Assembly: GCF_021353265.1 (NCBI RefSeq)
Contig: NZ_JAJTWU010000011.1
Location: 62,001-126,000 of the forward strand
Reading direction: 5' to 3'
Source of the DNA: Pelomonas cellulosilytica
Lineage (GTDB): Bacteria; Pseudomonadota; Gammaproteobacteria; Burkholderiales; Burkholderiaceae_C
Length of the DNA: 64,000 nt
How positions within the stretch are numbered: the stretch's first letter is position 1; each line of letters starts with the position of its first letter. The position numbers and the translations under genes were made by a program. Below, one piece after another: positions 31,658 through 40,804 of this stretch. The notes under the pieces were generated by a model, which ran no database searches, was not told the DNA's origin, and saw nothing but the letters and a program-made list of their open reading frames with translations.

Positions 31658-33762
31658 AAGCGATACGCCAGCTGCACGTCCAGCGAGCGGCCGGCCATCG
31701 GCAGGTCGTACGGAACACCCGTGCTGGGCAGGCTGGGCTCGCGCACGTCGGCATCGAACAGGTTGCGCACGGACACCGAGAGGTCCCAGCCCGTGGCGCG
31801 CAATGCGGTGCGTAGCGTGAGGTCGACGGTCGTGTAGTCCGGCACGGTCGGGCGCGTGTCGCCTGCGGCACGCAGGCGGTCGGCCACGCGCTTGACTTGG
31901 CCGCTCACGGCCCAGCCGGTGTCCAGGTGCCAGTCGGCGCGCACGTAGGCCATCTTGTGCGGTGCGTAGCCGGCATCGCGACCAGTGCTTTCGTCGAGGG
32001 CGCGCTGGTAGGCGTAGTGGCCCGCCAGGCGCAGGTTGCGCGCCACGTCGGCCACCAGCTCCAGCTCGAAGCCATGGCCGCGCTGCGTGCCGGCGTTGGT
32101 GTATTCGGACGTGCCGCCGCCGATGCTCGCGGCGCGGATGATGTCCGTCATCGTGTAGCGGAAGGCGCTGGCCTGCAGCTGCACCTCGGAGTTCATCTGC
32201 CAGCTAATCACCGCCTCGGCCGTGCGGATGTGCTCCGGCTTAAGCGCCGGATTGCCGCGCATGACGGGGTTGTTGATGCTGTATTCCTCCGAGAACGACG
32301 GCGCGCGGAAAGCGCGGCCGACCAGCAGCTTGGCCGTCAGGTCCAGGCTGGCATCCCACACGAGGGCCATGCGCGGATTGGTCGTCGTGCCGAAGTCGCT
32401 GTAGTGGTCGCGCCGCACGCCGGCCGTCAGCGTCCAGTCCGGCGCCATGCTCCACTCGTCCTGTGCATAGGCGTAGGTGACGTGGCGGCGCTGCGGCGTG
32501 ACGAAAGACTTGTCGACCGGGAACTCGATAAGCTGGCCACCAGGCAATGGCGCGGGTAGGCCCTTCATCGGGCCGGAGTCCACGAGGGTGAAGTTCTTGA
32601 ACTCCTGCGTGCGGTAGAGGTCCAGGTCATCGTGACCGACGCCTGCGCGCCACTGATGGCCGACCCAGCCGCCGTACGACAGCACCGCAGCCACACGCGT
32701 CTGCCGCTCCCAGGTATTGGGCGCGCCGAGGACCCCGTTCGGGAAACTGCCGCCAAATGACCCGGGCGGGAAGATCTGCAGTGGTGTTTTGAACTGGTTG
32801 GTCAGCTCGAAGTAACTGCCTGTCAGGTTGAGCAGCAGCTGCGGCGCGAGCGCCAACTCCGACAGAGAGGCGCTCGCGGTCCAGCGCTGGTTGCGGCCCT
32901 TGCCGACCGGGTCCAGCGCGCCACCCGCGCCCGCACCCGTGCCGACGTTGTCGCGCAGCAGGTAGCCGGCCCTCAGCCGCAGCTTGCCGACGCTTGCCTC
33001 CACGTGGCCGTCCACCGCGTCGTAGCCGGTGTTCACCGGTCCCGGGGCCAGGCTCGCATGGGTGCCGAACGCCGTGTCCAGGCCGGTCTGGGCATCGGCT
33101 TGCACGGTTTCCTTGAAGCCGTCGGTATGGCCCGCGCGCAGGTAGGCCGACACGGCAAGCGGCCCCGCCGTGCCGCCGTACTGTGCCCAGCCGTCACGGC
33201 TGCCGAACGAGCCGGCGCGCAGTCCGATCTCCGCGCCCGCCGTGTCGGCCGGGCCCTTGGTGACGATGTTGATGACGCCGGCATAGGCATCTGCGCCATA
33301 CAGCGCCGAGCCCGGGCCGCGGATGACCTCGACGCGGGCGATGTTGGCCACCGGCAGGCCGGACCACATCGTGCCGCGGTTACCGATGAACATCGATGTC
33401 ATCGGCACGCCGTTGTAGAGAACGAGCGTCTGCGCGTTGAACTCGCTGTAGATGCCGCGCACGATGTACAGCGGGTTGTAGCCCTGATTGTTGCGACCAA
33501 CATGGATACCGGGCACGGTGGCGAGCACCTGGTCGAGATCGGTGGCGCCCATCAGCGCGATGTCCTGGGCCGTGATGACGGAGGCCACGGCCGGCGCGCG
33601 GCGAAGCGACTGCGAGGTGCCAGTGGCCAGGCTGATGGTGGACTTGTCACCGTAGACCTGGGCGAGTTCATCTTCCTCGCTGGGAGTCTGGGCTACGGCG
33701 GACGTGAGCGCCGCAGTGCAGCAGGCGGCTCCCAGAATCACCTGGCGATACAACAAGGCCAT
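31654..33762 (-). CDS. TonB-dependent outer-membrane receptor
   Basis: 702 aa from ATG 33762 with GGAG nine bases upstream; a signal peptide follows (LGAACCTAALTSAVAQ). Plug domain about 50-165: APAVASVITAQDIALMGATDLDQVLATVPGI, VLYNGVPM, IARVEVIRGPGSALYGADAYAGVINIVTKG. The beta-barrel ends in DVQLAYRF with a terminal Phe for BAM recognition. It takes up a substrate across the outer membrane with TonB energy. It is divergent from a periplasmic binding protein and kinase, which suggests a transport or sensing unit. No Fur-type gene is near; the ligand could be a siderophore, vitamin or other. Confidence 0.92.
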   Translation of the reverse strand: MALLYRQVILGAACCTAALTSAVAQTPSEEDELAQVYGDKSTISLATGTSQSLRRAPAVASVITAQDIALMGATDLDQVLATVPGIHVGRNNQGYNPLYIVRGIYSEFNAQTLVLYNGVPMTSMFIGNRGTMWSGLPVANIARVEVIRGPGSALYGADAYAGVINIVTKGPADTAGAEIGLRAGSFGSRDGWAQYGGTAGPLAVSAYLRAGHTDGFKETVQADAQTGLDTAFGTHASLAPGPVNTGYDAVDGHVEASVGKLRLRAGYLLRDNVGTGAGAGGALDPVGKGRNQRWTASASLSELALAPQLLLNLTGSYFELTNQFKTPLQIFPPGSFGGSFPNGVLGAPNTWERQTRVAAVLSYGGWVGHQWRAGVGHDDLDLYRTQEFKNFTLVDSGPMKGLPAPLPGGQLIEFPVDKSFVTPQRRHVTYAYAQDEWSMAPDWTLTAGVRRDHYSDFGTTTNPRMALVWDASLDLTAKLLVGRAFRAPSFSEEYSINNPVMRGNPALKPEHIRTAEAVISWQMNSEVQLQASAFRYTMTDIIRAASIGGGTSEYTNAGTQRGHGFELELVADVARNLRLAGHYAYQRALDESTGRDAGYAPHKMAYVRADWHLDTGWAVSGQVKRVADRLRAAGDTRPTVPDYTTVDLTLRTALRATGWDLSVSVRNLFDADVREPSLPSTGVPYDLPMAGRSLDVQLAYRF

Positions 33763-33906
33763 GAGTGGCTTCTCCGATTTCGGTGATGCGGCAATTGTGC
33801 GGGCTGCTTTGACCGGTTTCGGCGCGTTGGACGAGTGTCTACGCGGTTTCCCCAGGCCCATGTCCGTGTCCCCTGAACGGTGGCCGGGCGGCGAGGGAGG
33901 CATCTG

Positions 33907-33912
33907 CATAAT
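33907..33912 (+). promoter_or_regulatory. Candidate -10 element (CATAAT) for binding-protein/kinase unit
   Basis: CATAAT about 43 bases before the preferred start of the binding-protein gene. There is no good -35 at 16-18 bases, so an activator would be needed. The 192-base divergent gap 33763-33954 must hold promoters for the receptor and for this unit. Confidence 0.25.
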
Positions 33913-33954
33913 GCAGCGCCACGCCGTGCCGACGTGGCTCACCCCTCCGCCCCA

Positions 33955-34923
33955 TTGAATTCCCACGTTAGCCCTCCGCCGGTCACCCGAAGAGCCTTGT
34001 TGCGACACGCTGTCGGTGGCATGGCCGCGCTGGTGGGGTGTGATGCGATGGCTGTCGAGACCGGTCGCGCCGTCGCCGTCGTCTACCCCGACCTGGGGGA
34101 GCCGTTCCGGCAGATCTTCGCCACTATCGTGCAGGGCATCGAGGACCGGCTAGGCGGGCCGGTGCCGGGTATTGCCGTGGGCAACAACGCCAACCCCGTG
34201 CAGGTGGCGGACGACCTGAAGCGGCGTGATGCGCAGGTGCTGATCGGGCTCGGGCGTGGCGGCATGCGCATCGCCGCGGCGCTGGCGGGCGAAATGGCCG
34301 TGATGGTGGGTTGCGTCGTGTCGGTGCAGGAGTCAGAGGCCCGCAGCTTTCCCGTGCACACGCTGGCGCCGGACCCGGCGCTGATGCTGGCCCGGCTCAA
34401 GCGGCTGCGCCCGGCCGCGCGGCGCGCCCACCTCGTCTACGACCCACGCGTGAATGCCTGGCTGGCCAGGCTTGCCCGCGAGGCGGCCCGCGCGGAAGGC
34501 CTGGAGCTGCTGGCCCAGGAGGCCGCCAACCCGGCCGAGGCGTTGCGCGCGTATACGCAGCTGCTCGCCACCGCCGACCCGCTGCACGACGCGCTGTGGC
34601 TGCCGCAGGACCCGACGACGGTTGATGACAACGTGGTGCTGTCTCTCGTGCTGCGAGAGGGCTGGAACCGCAACATCGCCGTGTTCTCGAGTCATCTCGC
34701 GCACGTCAAGCGCGGTGCGCTGTTTTCCCTCTATCCCGACAACCGCGAGCTCGGCCGTTCGCTCGCCACGGCGGCATTGCGGCTGGTGGCGTCGCCCCGC
34801 GCCGGTGGCGTGCTGCCGCTGCGCCAAGCGCTGGCGGCCCTCAACGTGCGCACCGCGGCTCATCTCGGCATCGACGTCGGCGCCGTCCAGTCCGGCTTCG
34901 ACATGGTCTACCCCTCCAACTGA
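33955..34923 (+). CDS. ABC-type substrate-binding protein (PF04392-like), Tat lipoprotein
   Basis: About 322 aa. The start is uncertain: TTG 33955 is preferred, the alternative GTG 33880 adds a non-signal-like head. The N-terminus reads VTRRALLRHAVGGMAALVGC: a twin-arginine followed by a lipobox (LVGC), so export as a lipoprotein is likely. The mature protein has the two-lobe periplasmic fold (AVVYPDLGEPFRQIFATIVQGI, VLIGLGRGG, HLVYDPRVNAW, DALWLPQDPTTVDDNVVLSLVLREGWNRNIAVFSS). No permease or ATPase follows; instead the sensor-kinase gene begins two bases after its stop. It probably presents a ligand to that kinase and does not serve import. Confidence 0.75.
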   Translation: MNSHVSPPPVTRRALLRHAVGGMAALVGCDAMAVETGRAVAVVYPDLGEPFRQIFATIVQGIEDRLGGPVPGIAVGNNANPVQVADDLKRRDAQVLIGLGRGGMRIAAALAGEMAVMVGCVVSVQESEARSFPVHTLAPDPALMLARLKRLRPAARRAHLVYDPRVNAWLARLAREAARAEGLELLAQEAANPAEALRAYTQLLATADPLHDALWLPQDPTTVDDNVVLSLVLREGWNRNIAVFSSHLAHVKRGALFSLYPDNRELGRSLATAALRLVASPRAGGVLPLRQALAALNVRTAAHLGIDVGAVQSGFDMVYPSN

Positions 34924-34924
34924 G

Positions 34925-36613
34925 ATGCCATCCAAGATGCCATCCCAATCCTTCGACAGCCAGCCGCCCAGCAGCATCCTGCGCGACGACGATGCGGCCC
35001 TGCCGGCGCCGGCACCAGTGCTGGCGCACTGGCCGTGGCCGCTGCGAGTCTACGGGCGCTGGCTGCACGAGGCGTCCTTCCGCCTGCACCTCAGCCTGGC
35101 GGTCATGCTCGGCGCGCTCAGCCTGGCGCTGCTGGTGGCCGCGGTCAACGCCTGGCAGGGCGGCCGGCAGGTGCGCGCGATGCTGATGGACCAGGGCGGG
35201 CGCGTGGCCGCCAACCTGGCGTCCAACAGTTCGCTGGCGCTGCTCTATGCCGCGGCCGACAATGCCGAAGAGGCGGTGCGGTCATCGCTGAACTTTCCCG
35301 ATGTCATCGGCATCGAGATCCGCGACACCCGCGGCCGGCTGTTGCTGGGCCTCGGTCCGGGCCGGGACAGCTTGCCCGCCACGCCGAGCACGCGCGGGCC
35401 GTCGGCCAGCGATCCCTGGCTGGACCAGGAGACCGAGGACAGCTGGGCCTTTTCCGCACCGGTGTGGACGCGGCCGGAGCCGTCGCCGTTCGACGTGACC
35501 TTGCGCCCGGCACAACTGTTGGGGCAGGTGCGCGTCATCCAGAGCAAGGCGACGCTGCACCGCGCGCAGACCTCGCTGTTCATCGCCAACTTCGGCGTCG
35601 CGCTGGGCTTCGCCGCGCTGTTCCTGTTTGCCGTGCGCTTCCTCGCGCTGCGGCTTACCCGGCCGCTGGCAGCGTTGGCAGAGGCGATGGAACGCGTGGA
35701 GCGCGGCGACAACGATGCCCGCGCGCCCGCGGACGGCCCGCGCGACATCGCGGCCATGGCCCACACCTTCAACCGCATGATCGCGGCGCTGCAGGAGCGC
35801 GAGGCCGAGCTGGGCGCGCACCGCGACCACCTGGAAGAACTGGTGCGCGAGCGCACGGCCGAACTCAGTGAGGCCAAGGAGCGCGCCGAGGTGGCCAGCC
35901 GTGCGAAGAGCCAGTTCCTCGCCCGCATGAGCCACGAGCTGCGCACGCCGCTGAATGCGGTCATGGGCTATGCGCAGATCCTGAAGATGGAAGGCGGCCT
36001 GACGCCCAAGCAGCGCAACGGGCTCGACGTCATCCACAGCAGCGGCCAGCATCTGCTGACGCTCATCGTCGACATCCTGGACCTGTCGCGCATCGAGGCG
36101 GGCAAGGCCGAGCTGCGGTTGGCCCCGGTCGATCTGCCGGGGCGGCTGCATGCCGTGGCCGACATCGTCCGCGTCATGGCCGTGGACAAGCAGATCAGCC
36201 TGAACCTGTGGCTGGATCCGCGGCTGCCACCCGTCGTGCTGACCGACGAAAAGCGGCTGAGTCAGATCCTTCTCAACCTTCTCGGCAACGCCGTCAAGTT
36301 CACTCACGTCGGCGGCGTGACGCTGCGCGCCCAGGTGATGGCGTCGGTCACGACGCTGCCGGGGCATGTGATGCTGCGCTTCGAGGTCGAGGACACCGGT
36401 GTCGGCATCGCCGAGGACCAGGTCGAGCGGCTGTTCGAGCCCTTCGAGCAGGCTGGCAACGCCGAGCAGCGCATCGCAGGCACGGGCCTGGGCCTGGCCA
36501 TCAGTCGCCAGCTGGTGCGCATGATGGGCGGCGAGATCCGGCTACAGAGCCGGCTGGAGCACGGCAGCCGGTTCTGGTTCGAGATCAGTGTGCCGGTTCA
36601 GACGGCGCGCTGA
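34925..36613 (+). CDS. Membrane sensor histidine kinase (HAMP, HisKA, HATPase)
   Basis: 562 aa. Membrane helix 1 about 55-78 (LHLSLAVMLGALSLALLVAA), periplasmic CHASE8-like domain about 80-215 (VAANLASNSSLALLYAAADNAEEAVRSSL), helix 2 about 218-240, HAMP about 240-295, HisKA with AKSQFLARMSHELRTPLNAVMGY (His about residue 338), HATPase with NLLGNAVKFTH, DTGVGIAED and GTGLGLAISRQLV. There is no receiver domain, and no response regulator is encoded next to it. It starts two bases after the binding-protein stop and is convergent with the second chemoreceptor gene. Confidence 0.9.
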   Translation: MPSKMPSQSFDSQPPSSILRDDDAALPAPAPVLAHWPWPLRVYGRWLHEASFRLHLSLAVMLGALSLALLVAAVNAWQGGRQVRAMLMDQGGRVAANLASNSSLALLYAAADNAEEAVRSSLNFPDVIGIEIRDTRGRLLLGLGPGRDSLPATPSTRGPSASDPWLDQETEDSWAFSAPVWTRPEPSPFDVTLRPAQLLGQVRVIQSKATLHRAQTSLFIANFGVALGFAALFLFAVRFLALRLTRPLAALAEAMERVERGDNDARAPADGPRDIAAMAHTFNRMIAALQEREAELGAHRDHLEELVRERTAELSEAKERAEVASRAKSQFLARMSHELRTPLNAVMGYAQILKMEGGLTPKQRNGLDVIHSSGQHLLTLIVDILDLSRIEAGKAELRLAPVDLPGRLHAVADIVRVMAVDKQISLNLWLDPRLPPVVLTDEKRLSQILLNLLGNAVKFTHVGGVTLRAQVMASVTTLPGHVMLRFEVEDTGVGIAEDQVERLFEPFEQAGNAEQRIAGTGLGLAISRQLVRMMGGEIRLQSRLEHGSRFWFEISVPVQTAR

Positions 36614-38599
36614 TCACGCCGGCAGCCGGAAGCGCGCCACCTGCTCGGCCAGCCCGTTCGCCTGGTCGCGCAGCGCCGACGCAGCCGCCGCCGTCTGTTC
36701 CACCATTGCGGCGTTCTGCTGCGTGGCTTGGTCCAGCTCCTGCACGGCGGTGCCGATCTGATCGATGCCCTGGCTCTGCTCGCGCGAGCCCTGGGCCACC
36801 TCGGCCAGCAGCTGGTTGATGCGCTCGGTGCCGTTGAGGATATCGCCCATGGCGGTGCCGGCATCGCGCACGATGGTCGTGCCGCGCTCGACCTGCGAGC
36901 CGCTCGCCGTGATGAGCGACTTGATCTCGCGTGCTGCCTCCGCCGAACGCTTCGCCAGCGCCCGCACCTCGGAGGCGACAACTGCGAAGCCACGTCCCTG
37001 TTCGCCGGCGCGCGCCGCTTCCACCGCGGCGTTGAGCGCCAGCAGGTTCGTCTGGAAGGCGATGCCATCGATGACGCCGATGATGTCGTTGATGCGGCCC
37101 GAGGCGGACTGGATGGACGACATTGTCTGCACCATCTGTTCGATGACGCCGCCGCCGTGCCGCGCCATGGCGGCGTTCTGGTTGGCCAGCTGCGTCGCCT
37201 GTTCGGTGTTGTCCGTCGTGTGCTTCACCGTGGCGCCGATCTGCTCCATGGCCGACGCCGATTCCTCGAGGTTGGCGGCCGTCTGCTCGGTGCGTGCCGA
37301 CAAGTCGTTCGAGCCGTCCGCGATCTCCGTGCTGGCGTGGACGATGCCCGACGCGGCCGTGCGCACCTGGCTCACCATGGCGCGCAGGCTGCCCTGCATG
37401 TTGCGCAGTAGCAGCATCAGGTCGGCTGCCTCGTCCTGGCCCCAGGGCGACGGCGACGTGGTCAGGTCCCCGTCGGTCATGGCCACCAGGTGGCGGCTGA
37501 CCTCGCGCAGGCCGCCATGCATGACGAGGAAGAATGCATAGAACAGGTAGGCGGCGAGGAGGAGCGACACACCGATGGCCGCCAGCATCAGGTTGCGCTG
37601 CGTCGCCGTCGTGTCGATGCGCTGTTGCAGCAGCTCGATGAGTAGCGTCGTGCCATCGCTGGCGAGTTTGCGCAGCGTGTCGACCGCCAACTGGCCGGGA
37701 GCGTCCAGCCTGTCGTTGTCCGCGGAGAACTCGCCCTTGAACCACGATGCGTCCGCCGCGGCGTAGAACGCACGCGTCGCGTCGATGGCCTGCTGGGTCG
37801 GCAGACGCTTGGCGGCCATCGGCGTGACCTGGCTCGCGCGGTCTACGGCGCCCTGGATGTCGCCCGCGCGCAGCTGGCCGGCATAGACGACGCCATAGAG
37901 TCGGCGCAACGTCGCGGCATCGGCCGTGCCATGACGGGCCGCGGCGCCCGCCATGGCGCGGGAGTGCGACACGGACTCGATGACGGCCGATGTGATGTCG
38001 GTGCTGAGCGCCATCAGGTAGTAGGTGTCCTGGTCGGGGTCCAGCGTCAGCTTGGAGCGGTCCAGCACGGTAGTGCGCAGGTCCAGCAGCGCGTCGACGT
38101 AGGCTTGCAGTGCTGCTTCCACAGCGGTCGACTGGCCATCGCGCAGCAGCGTGGCATGCAGCTGCTCCACCTTGGTCAGCTCTGCGTCGAGGTCGAGACC
38201 ATCCGGATGCGTCCTGGCCAGCGCCTTGAAGGTGTCGAGCCGGGACTGGATCGCCGGGCCATCGAGCTGCGCGGTCTGGCCGGAAAGCAACAGCCGGCGC
38301 TGCTTCTGCACCTCGACGAGCCAGGGCTCGACACGCTTGATCAGCTCGGCGCCAGCCAGTTCATGCTGCGCGAAATCAATGGCGTTCTGGGCGGACAGCA
38401 AGTAGGCCGCCGTCAGCAGCGTCAACGGCACGAGGAAGGCCAGCGAGATCATGCCGGCCTTCACGGAGAACTTGACGCGGCGGAAGCACCGGACGCCGAC
38501 GGCCCAGATGCCGTGATGGCTGAAGAAGCTGCTTGGACGGCGCGCGGGCAGCAAGAGTGTAGGGGGCGATGTGCCGGGCTGGGAGGTGATGCGGGGCAT
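36614..38599 (-). CDS. Methyl-accepting chemotaxis protein
   Basis: 661 aa, larger than the first receptor. After a 45-residue N-terminal cytoplasmic extension there is membrane helix 1 ([23 protein letters not shown]), a long periplasmic helical sensor about 70-330, helix 2 ([27 protein letters not shown]), HAMP, and the signalling tip ([40 protein letters not shown]). No CheR pentapeptide. Its stop abuts the kinase stop of the convergent unit. The N-terminal extension is unusual; a later start near the first helix is possible, but ATG 38599 is the only start with a purine-rich upstream region. Confidence 0.88.
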   Translation of the reverse strand: MPRITSQPGTSPPTLLLPARRPSSFFSHHGIWAVGVRCFRRVKFSVKAGMISLAFLVPLTLLTAAYLLSAQNAIDFAQHELAGAELIKRVEPWLVEVQKQRRLLLSGQTAQLDGPAIQSRLDTFKALARTHPDGLDLDAELTKVEQLHATLLRDGQSTAVEAALQAYVDALLDLRTTVLDRSKLTLDPDQDTYYLMALSTDITSAVIESVSHSRAMAGAAARHGTADAATLRRLYGVVYAGQLRAGDIQGAVDRASQVTPMAAKRLPTQQAIDATRAFYAAADASWFKGEFSADNDRLDAPGQLAVDTLRKLASDGTTLLIELLQQRIDTTATQRNLMLAAIGVSLLLAAYLFYAFFLVMHGGLREVSRHLVAMTDGDLTTSPSPWGQDEAADLMLLLRNMQGSLRAMVSQVRTAASGIVHASTEIADGSNDLSARTEQTAANLEESASAMEQIGATVKHTTDNTEQATQLANQNAAMARHGGGVIEQMVQTMSSIQSASGRINDIIGVIDGIAFQTNLLALNAAVEAARAGEQGRGFAVVASEVRALAKRSAEAAREIKSLITASGSQVERGTTIVRDAGTAMGDILNGTERINQLLAEVAQGSREQSQGIDQIGTAVQELDQATQQNAAMVEQTAAAASALRDQANGLAEQVARFRLPA

Positions 38600-38874
38600 G
38601 GCGGTTCCAGGAAAGGCGGCGAGGCTTCACCCTGAATTCGATAGAAATGATTTTTAACTGTAAATTCAGACGAGGCGCCATAGACTTTCATCCATCTCCC
38701 CAGCGACCGACTCGCAGGAATTCCGTCACTGCGGCGCCGGTTTCATCAGCGGCCCGGTTCATTCCTACAAACGGAAGGCGCGGGGCGGCGCGGTGCGCAG
38801 ACCGTGGACCTACACGTCGCGCCTCGCCGGCGGCGCACAGTGAAGTCCTGTCGTTGCGCTCGCAGGAGGTCACG

Positions 38875-39153
38875 ATGCCCGAACCCACGCTGTCCAACCC
38901 GCCGCTGCTGGACGTCCCGGATGCCTTCACCGCGAAGGGCCGTGCCGGCGCCAGCGGGCTGACGCATCTGCTGCATTTCGAACCGCTGCGTGCCAACGAC
39001 GCAGGACTCGACATTCCGTGTGACCCGCAGGGGCGTGTCGGCCTGGATGCGCTGGGGGAGCGGCTTCGCAACGACTACTTCTTCGCGCGCACGTTGATCG
39101 GCCGGCTGTTCGCGGCGCCGACTGTGCGCATCGCCACGCCGCTGCGCGGTTAG
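38875..39153 (+). CDS. Hypothetical protein, 92 aa
   Basis: ATG 38875 preceded by AGGAGG, a strong SD. The sequence starts MPEPTLSNPPLLDVPDAFTA and contains SGLTHLLHFEPLRANDAG and DALGERLRNDYFFARTLIGR. No signal, membrane segment or known motif. The 275-base region before it (38600-38874) contains the AT-rich stretch TTTTTAACTGTAAATT (38653-38668), the likely promoter zone for this gene and/or the divergent chemoreceptor. Function unknown. Confidence 0.6.
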   Translation: MPEPTLSNPPLLDVPDAFTAKGRAGASGLTHLLHFEPLRANDAGLDIPCDPQGRVGLDALGERLRNDYFFARTLIGRLFAAPTVRIATPLRG

Positions 39154-39242
39154 CAGGGCACGCCGAGCCGGCCTTGTCCTACAGGCGGGCTGCGGTGCGC
39201 CCGACGACCGTCGCAGCGGGCGCCCTGCACGATGTCGACCCC

Positions 39243-39599
39243 ATGCCCAAGAACCCACCTCCCGTCATGATCCCGCTGTCGCCCCTGCCTGTCGCACTCG
39301 ACGACGTCGTCGATGCCGACCTGGAGCTGAGCCTCAGCACGCCGTCGACGCTCGTCGTCAATGCTCGCCTCGAAGTCGAGACGCCCGATGCCAGCGGCCC
39401 GCGCAGTCTGGAACTCGCGCTCGTCATCCCGCGCTCCAAGTGCCGCGGCGAGCGACCCCGCCTGGGCGCGCTGCTGGAAGCCGCACGAGCCGCGGTGGCG
39501 CGCGCCACGCGCGCTGGCACCTGCCCACTGAGCCTGCTGCCGCGGCGTGTCGTCGCCTACGCCTCAGGGCGGCCCCACCTCATTCCGGTTTTCGATTGA
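39243..39599 (+). CDS. Hypothetical protein, 118 aa
   Basis: ATG 39243 (MPKNPPPVMIPLSPLP); a TTG at 39174 would add 23 residues. Middle: LSLSTPSTLVVNARLEVETP and SLELALVIPRSK, predicted beta-rich; C-terminal helical part with two Cys, ending RPHLIPVFD. No strong SD. The 3' end overlaps the convergent antiporter gene by 20 bases. It is not recognised as a known family and could be an over-call, but codon third-position GC bias and the directional neighbour at 38875 support it. Confidence 0.45.
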   Translation: MPKNPPPVMIPLSPLPVALDDVVDADLELSLSTPSTLVVNARLEVETPDASGPRSLELALVIPRSKCRGERPRLGALLEAARAAVARATRAGTCPLSLLPRRVVAYASGRPHLIPVFD

Positions 39600-40800
39600 T
39601 GCCCAGCGCCCGCGCCAGCGGCGCGAGCGTGGGGCCCTGGATCATCAGCGACAGCAGCACGACGAGGAAGGCCACGTCGAACAGCTTCCAGGCGCCGGGC
39701 AGGTTGGCCAGCACCGGGTAGGCCGCCAGCACGATGGGCACGCCACCGCGCAGGCCCGACCAGGCGACGAAGCACTGATCCCGCCAGCCGAAGCGCAGTG
39801 GCGCCAGGCACAGCACGACGGCCAGCGGCCTCGCCAGCAGCATCAGCCCGGCCGCCACGGCCAGCCCGGGGCCGGCGAGGCGCCATACCTCGTGAGGCGT
39901 CACCAGCAAACCCAGCAGTAGGAAGAGCGCGGCCTGCGCGAGCCAGGTGTAGCCGTTGAGCCCCGGCAGGCTCATCACCGCCACCCGCTCGGCGCGGTGG
40001 CGCACCAGGAGGCCGGCCAGGTAGACCGCCAGGAAACCCGAGCCACCGCATCGGTTCGTCACGGCGAACAGCAGCAGGCCGAGCGCGGCCATCAGCAGCG
40101 CGGCCAGGCCGTCGTGGTCGTCGCGGATCGGGAGCCGCGCGATCCACGCCGCACAGATGACGCCCGCCACCACGCCCACCAGCACGCCCAGGCCCAGTTG
40201 CTGTGCCAGCAGCGGGGTGAGCACCTCGAGGCTGCTGGCGTCCGGCGTCGCGCCGCGGGAGCTGATCCAGGCGATCAGCCCCACGGTGAGCACCATGGCC
40301 ATCGGATCGTTCATCGCCGACTCCACCTCGATGGTGGCAGCCAGACGGTTCTGCAGCTTCAACTGGCTCGCGCTGAACTGCGCGAACACCGCCGACGCGT
40401 CGGTCGATGACACAGCAGCCCCCAGCAGCAGCCCGTCCATCCAGGCCAGGCCCAGCACCAGATGCCCAATGACCGCGACACCGCAGGCGGTCGCGGCCAC
40501 GCCCACGGTGGCCAGCAGGCCGGCGGGCAGTATGCCGTCGCGCACCTCCGCCCAGCGGCTGCGCAGGCCGCCGTCGAACAGGATGAGTGCCAGCGCGAGG
40601 TTGCCCACGTGCACGGCCACCGCATGGTTGTCGAAGGGCAGGCCCAGGGGCCCGTCGATGCCCGCCAGCATGCCGACCGCCATGAACACCAGCAAGTGCG
40701 ACAGGCCGAAGCGGTGCGTATAGAGCGCGCCGGCGATCGCCACGAGCACCAGCGCGGCGACGGCTGCCGTGAGCAGATCGGCCGCGCCAGCGCCGTGCAT
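39580..40800 (-). CDS. Cation/proton antiporter (NhaP2/CvrA-like)
   Basis: 406 aa, about twelve membrane helices. Family signatures: ALILFDGGLRSRWAEVRDGI (about 70-90), AAVSSTDASAVFAQFSASQLKLQNRLAATIEVESAMNDPMAMVL (acidic ion-binding pair, about 125-165) and GGVPIVLAAYPVLANLPG near the C-terminus. K+/H+ or Na+/H+ antiport at the inner membrane. The regulatory C-terminal TrkA-C domain of E. coli CvrA is absent, so regulation by nucleotide is not expected. Start 40800 preferred over upstream ATG 40830, which would overlap the MscS gene. With MscS (four-base gap) and kdp elsewhere, suggests osmotic/potassium homeostasis. Confidence 0.88.
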   Translation of the reverse strand: MHGAGAADLLTAAVAALVLVAIAGALYTHRFGLSHLLVFMAVGMLAGIDGPLGLPFDNHAVAVHVGNLALALILFDGGLRSRWAEVRDGILPAGLLATVGVAATACGVAVIGHLVLGLAWMDGLLLGAAVSSTDASAVFAQFSASQLKLQNRLAATIEVESAMNDPMAMVLTVGLIAWISSRGATPDASSLEVLTPLLAQQLGLGVLVGVVAGVICAAWIARLPIRDDHDGLAALLMAALGLLLFAVTNRCGGSGFLAVYLAGLLVRHRAERVAVMSLPGLNGYTWLAQAALFLLLGLLVTPHEVWRLAGPGLAVAAGLMLLARPLAVVLCLAPLRFGWRDQCFVAWSGLRGGVPIVLAAYPVLANLPGAWKLFDVAFLVVLLSLMIQGPTLAPLARALGINRKPE

Positions 40801-40804
40801 CACT

